Below are positions 6,850 through 9,053 of a stretch of 9,053 nucleotides of DNA, piece after piece. The stretch spans positions 80,341-89,393 of the forward strand of contig NVWT02000003.1 of the NCBI GenBank assembly GCA_002733735.2, given 5' to 3'. The first letter of the stretch is position 1; the number at the start of each line of letters is the position of its first letter. Origin of the DNA: Robiginitomaculum sp. Lineage in GTDB: Bacteria > Pseudomonadota > Alphaproteobacteria > Caulobacterales > Maricaulaceae. Below the pieces are notes generated by a model. It was not told where the DNA came from, ran no database searches, and worked only from the letters and a program-made list of their open reading frames with translations. The translations under genes were made by a program, and so were the position numbers.

Positions 6850-7437
6850 TTACAACAAACTGAGCGGCAACAGAAGAGCTTTTCCAAAGAAACAAACTGC
6901 AATTACATATGGGACGTAAACTGCCAAAGCTAGACCAAAAGCAATCAATCCATTTTGTGTTTCTTTTTTATACAATTTATCAAAATAGTCATTACGTTGC
7001 TTGCTATGCTCTTTACTTTCATCAGATACATTCAACTCATTGCACCTTTTAATCATGCTATTTTCATATATGAATTTTTTCAGGGTGCTAACACGCCAAA
7101 TTTGCCAATAAAGCATACCATTGGTGTAAAAAAGTGTTATAATGCCGGCAATAAAAGCAGTGCCAAGAGCCAGTGAAAAATAGTAGTAGGTGTTAAGAGC
7201 CGCCTCATAAAACGGTCCGGTTTCTTCTTCTCGCAATACTTGTATCGACATCCCAATTCCAAGGGCACTTCCAATGACCAACCATACAAAGAGCTGATTA
7301 GCCAATTTATTGGCGGCGTCGGTCAATCTTTCAGCAGCGTTACTGAAACTAGACAGGTCGCTAATAAACAAATCCTCTTGCTCATTAAGCAGTGGGTATT
7401 CCGTCAATTCATGATTGCTTCTAGGTTTTTCGCTCAT
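6850..7437 (-). CDS. Unrecognised membrane protein with three predicted transmembrane helices
   Basis: An upstream ATG at 7452 is in frame, but GGAGG at 7450-7446 sits eight bases before the ATG at 7437, so the 195-residue form starting MSEKPRSNHE is preferred. An acidic soluble N-terminus of about 45 residues ends in an amphipathic stretch. Helix 1 is roughly FVWLVIGSALGIGMSIQVL, helix 2 roughly FSLALGTAFIAGIITLFY, and helix 3 roughly LIAFGLALAVYVPYVIAVCFF. A charged loop rich in Lys, Glu and Asn lies between helices 2 and 3. No catalytic motif or known family is recognised. Codons are noticeably more AT-rich than in the flanking fab genes, and the gene lies alone inside the repeat-bracketed segment in opposite orientation, which suggests acquired cargo. 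It appears intact, with its own ribosome site. A SLATT-like effector is conceivable only by topology and is not claimed. Confidence 0.65.
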   Translation of the reverse strand: MSEKPRSNHELTEYPLLNEQEDLFISDLSSFSNAAERLTDAANKLANQLFVWLVIGSALGIGMSIQVLREEETGPFYEAALNTYYYFSLALGTAFIAGIITLFYTNGMLYWQIWRVSTLKKFIYENSMIKRCNELNVSDESKEHSKQRNDYFDKLYKKETQNGLIAFGLALAVYVPYVIAVCFFGKALLLPLSLL

Positions 7438-7469
7438 CTCTTCACCCTCCATCTAAAAAGGACGGGGGA

Positions 7470-7558
7470 CAGCCTGCACCAACAGGCTGAACCGGTCATT
7501 GATCCTGCCCACATCGAGGTGGCGCGCCACCCGTCAATCCCGCTACCTGTGTCACAGG
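7470..7558. repeat. Cluster of three short perfect palindromes
   Basis: Within 89 bases there are CAGCCTG-CACCAA-CAGGCTG at 7470-7489, the uninterrupted GGTGGCGCGCCACC at 7518-7531, and CCTGTG-T-CACAGG at 7546-7558. The stretch is more G+C-rich than its surroundings and lies immediately upstream of the minus-strand membrane protein gene. It may be a promoter or leader region with operators, or part of the foreign fragment that includes the methyltransferase remnant. One plus-strand frame through it is open to 7611 but is not recognised. Confidence 0.55.
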
Positions 7559-7611
7559 CAGAAACATTAGAGCAAACAACCCATCATGGAGTCCAGTACC
7601 TTTTTAATTAA

Positions 7612-7779
7612 AAGACCACCAAGTCGCCGATTACCGCTTATATTGGCGGTAAACGCCTATTAGCCAAAACCATTATCAAGCGCATTGAAGCCGTATCACA
7701 CCGCACCTATTTAGGAAGCCTTTGTCGGCATGGGCGGGTATTTTTGCGCCGTACGTTTCGCGCACGATCCGAAGTGCAC
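7612..7779 (+). pseudogene. Broken N-terminal fragment of a phage-type D12 class DNA adenine methyltransferase
   Basis: From 7624 the frame reads SPITAYIGGKRLLAKTIIKR and continues to HRTYL, the N-terminus of Dam-like D12 adenine methyltransferases with the YIGGK S-adenosylmethionine-binding motif. At about 7714 one extra base shifts the frame. In the shifted frame 7715-7738 reads EAFVGMGG, the motif I segment (usually EPFVGMGG). A lost base near 7738 restores the first frame, giving FLRRTFRARSEV at 7741-7776, again typical of the family. Homology then stops, so the target-recognition part and the DPPY catalytic motif are absent; about 50 of an expected 250 or more residues remain. A stop (7609-7611) lies just upstream and no start codon is evident. 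This is a decayed phage or mobile-element gene, certainly inactive as a methyltransferase. Confidence 0.8.
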
Positions 7780-7800
7780 AAGCCACCCTGTAACAGCAAT

Positions 7801-7821
7801 TTGATAAAAGACTTTCAGGTG
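7801..7821 (+). repeat. Right copy of the 21-bp direct repeat, just upstream of fabI
   Basis: TTGATAAAAGACTTTCAGGTG matches 6242-6262 at 20 of 21 bases in the same orientation. It begins about 25 bases after the last recognisable methyltransferase codon and ends 72 bases before the fabI start, overlapping where the -35 region of fabI would lie. Confidence 0.7.
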
Positions 7822-7832
7822 CTAATTTGATT

Positions 7833-7841
7833 TGCTATGAT
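7833..7841 (+). promoter_or_regulatory. Candidate extended -10 promoter of fabI
   Basis: TGCTATGAT at 7833-7841 fits an extended -10 element (TGnTATAAT) with one mismatch. A poor -35 (CTTTCA at 7812-7817) lies 18 bases upstream inside the right direct repeat. Initiation near 7848 would give a leader of about 45 bases. fabI is 1.7 kb from fabB and needs its own promoter, which makes this plausible, but the sequence evidence is modest. Confidence 0.35.
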
Positions 7842-7893
7842 CGGTGCAAATATCTCTGCAACCAAAAACTGACAGCAATTTAGGAATAATTAA

Positions 7894-8715
7894 ATGAGCG
7901 ATACTACTGAGCAAGGATTTCCCAAGGGCGGACTAATGCATGGCAAGCGCGGGCTTATCATGGGAGTTGCCAATAAAAACTCTATCGCTTGGGGTATTGC
8001 TAGGCAGCTTCACGCCCAAGGTGCTGAACTGGGTTTTACCTATCTTGGTGAAGCCTTGGAAAAGCGGGTGCGGCCATTAGCTGAGTCAGTTAATGCCAGC
8101 ATTTTCACCCAATGTGATGTTGCCGATGATGCAAGCATGGAAGCAGCTTTTGCCGAAGTTTCCGAAAAATGGGGCGAGCTGGACTTTTTGGTTCATTCCA
8201 TCGGCTTTGCTGGCCGCGAGGGTCTAAAGGGTAGTTTTGTTGAAAACACCACTCGTGAAAACTTCAAAATGACCATGGATATTTCGGCGTTTTCATTTGT
8301 TGCTGCTGCTAAACTTGCCGCACCAATGATGAAGCCCGGATCAAGCATAATCACGTTAACTTACCTTGGCTCCGAGCGGGTAATTCCAAACTATAACGTC
8401 ATGGGCGTGGCCAAAGCAGCATTAGAAGCATGTACCAGATACATTGCCCGTGACCTGGGACATAAAGGCATAAGAGTAAATGCAATTTCTGCTGGCCCGA
8501 TGCGTACCTTGGCTATGGCTGGTATTTCCGGCGGACGAGGAATGTTATCTACCGGCAAAGACTGGAGTCTACTCAAAGAAGATACATCTATGGAGGGCGT
8601 GGCCGGATCAGCTCTTTGGTTGCTTAGCGATCTTGGCCGTTCAGTTGCCGGCGAAGTTGTGCATGTAGATGCAGGTTTTCACGCGGTTGGCATGCCCGAG
8701 CCAAAGCAAGAGTAA
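7894..8715 (+). CDS. fabI: NADH-dependent enoyl-ACP reductase
   Basis: This 273-residue short-chain-dehydrogenase-fold enzyme reduces trans-2-enoyl-ACP in the last step of each fatty acid elongation round. The coenzyme motif is GVANKNSIAWGIA (24-36). The catalytic residues are Y167 and K174 in YNVMGVAKA, with the FabI-specific Y157 in TYLGSER; they equal Y156, K163 and Y146 of E. coli FabI with an offset of 11. In the triclosan pocket G104 and M170 keep the E. coli G93 and M159, while the position of F203 is Gly (G214). The N-terminus carries about 12 extra residues. AGGA at 7882-7885 supports the start. Function links it to fabA and fabB, from which it is separated by the repeat-bracketed insert. 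It converges with the lysE-like gene 14 bases away; TTAGG/CCTAA at 8716-8733 is a weak shared hairpin. Confidence 0.96.
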   Translation: MSDTTEQGFPKGGLMHGKRGLIMGVANKNSIAWGIARQLHAQGAELGFTYLGEALEKRVRPLAESVNASIFTQCDVADDASMEAAFAEVSEKWGELDFLVHSIGFAGREGLKGSFVENTTRENFKMTMDISAFSFVAAAKLAAPMMKPGSSIITLTYLGSERVIPNYNVMGVAKAALEACTRYIARDLGHKGIRVNAISAGPMRTLAMAGISGGRGMLSTGKDWSLLKEDTSMEGVAGSALWLLSDLGRSVAGEVVHVDAGFHAVGMPEPKQE

Positions 8716-8729
8716 TTAGGATCAAAACC

Positions 8730-9053
8730 CTAAAAGGCTAACTGCCAGACAAGCCTGCCGGCAATACCCACAAGGATTAATGCGCCAAACCGGCTTAGCC
8801 ATTTTCGTCGGTTTGCATTGCCGGCAATGCTTTGTTGTGCGGCGCCGGCAATTTGCGCGACAAATAACATGACCGAACCGCCAATAACATTAAATATCGC
8901 CACCAAAATCAGCATTTGCATCCAAATGGGTGCGCCGCCCGGGGCAATGAATTGCGGCAGAAAAGCCAGATAATACAATCCGATTTTTGGGTTCAATACA
9001 TTAGTGGTCATTCCGCGCCAGAATATTTTCTTGCTGCTTATGCTGACATTAGT
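8730..9053 (-). CDS. LysE/RhtB-family amino acid exporter, C-terminal part (5' end outside window)
   Basis: The frame is open from the right edge to the TAG at 8732-8730, giving the last 107 residues. FWRGMTTNVLNPKIGLYYLA followed by FLPQF is the LysE-family signature around the fourth helix (usually GLLTNLLNPKVALFFLAFLPQF). Two more hydrophobic helices follow: MQMLILVAIFNVIGGSVMLFVA, and, after the basic RRKWLSRF, GALILVGIAGRLVWQL. The ATG at 9011 is internal and not the true start. Members export amino acids or homoserine lactones by proton antiport across the cytoplasmic membrane; the substrate here cannot be told. The total length would normally be about 205 residues, so roughly half is present. 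It is convergent with fabI. Confidence 0.9.
   Translation of the reverse strand, partial: TNVSISSKKIFWRGMTTNVLNPKIGLYYLAFLPQFIAPGGAPIWMQMLILVAIFNVIGGSVMLFVAQIAGAAQQSIAGNANRRKWLSRFGALILVGIAGRLVWQLAF

Noticed and set aside
7240..7611. 123-codon plus-strand frame opposite the membrane protein start
   Set aside because: It is mostly antisense to the better-supported minus-strand gene and has no ribosome site. Only its last part (from about 7470) might be foreign coding remnant, and that is noted with the palindrome cluster.

Overview
The window looks like a chromosomal segment of an alphaproteobacterium with moderate G+C. This is inferred from gene order (dsbB-coq7, and an SH3 protein followed by fabA-fabB-fabI) and from an intergenic repeat resembling one common in Rhizobiales. 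The order or genus cannot be fixed from the sequence. Coding density is high except around 3.5-3.8 kb and 6.2-7.9 kb.

Layout. Positions 2-2477 hold a compact plus-strand run: the C-terminal end of dsbB, coq7 (ubiquinone hydroxylation) sharing an ATGA with it, then cysK (O-acetylserine sulfhydrylase) sharing an ATGA with a MoeB/ThiF-type E1-like adenylyltransferase. A convergent minus-strand D-2-hydroxyacid dehydrogenase occupies 2492-3478. Its upstream gap contains a perfect 16-bp inverted repeat and a 2.8-copy tandem array of a 55-bp palindromic unit. A secreted SH3-domain protein follows, then fabA and fabB (overlapping by one base), which make the cis double bond in fatty acid synthesis. 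fabI, the enoyl-ACP reductase of the same pathway, lies 1.7 kb further on. The window closes with the C-terminal half of a LysE-family exporter on the minus strand.

The 1.7 kb between fabB and fabI is the unusual part. It contains BIME-like hairpin repeats, smaller dispersed repeats, one minus-strand gene for an unrecognised three-helix membrane protein, a cluster of short palindromes, and a broken N-terminal fragment of a phage-type D12 DNA adenine methyltransferase. Two copies of a 21-bp sequence (20/21 identical) bracket this material. The simplest reading is that fabI once lay just behind fabA-fabB and that a mobile or phage-derived segment entered between them and decayed. No intact CRISPR array, tRNA, rRNA, transposase or complete defence system is visible.
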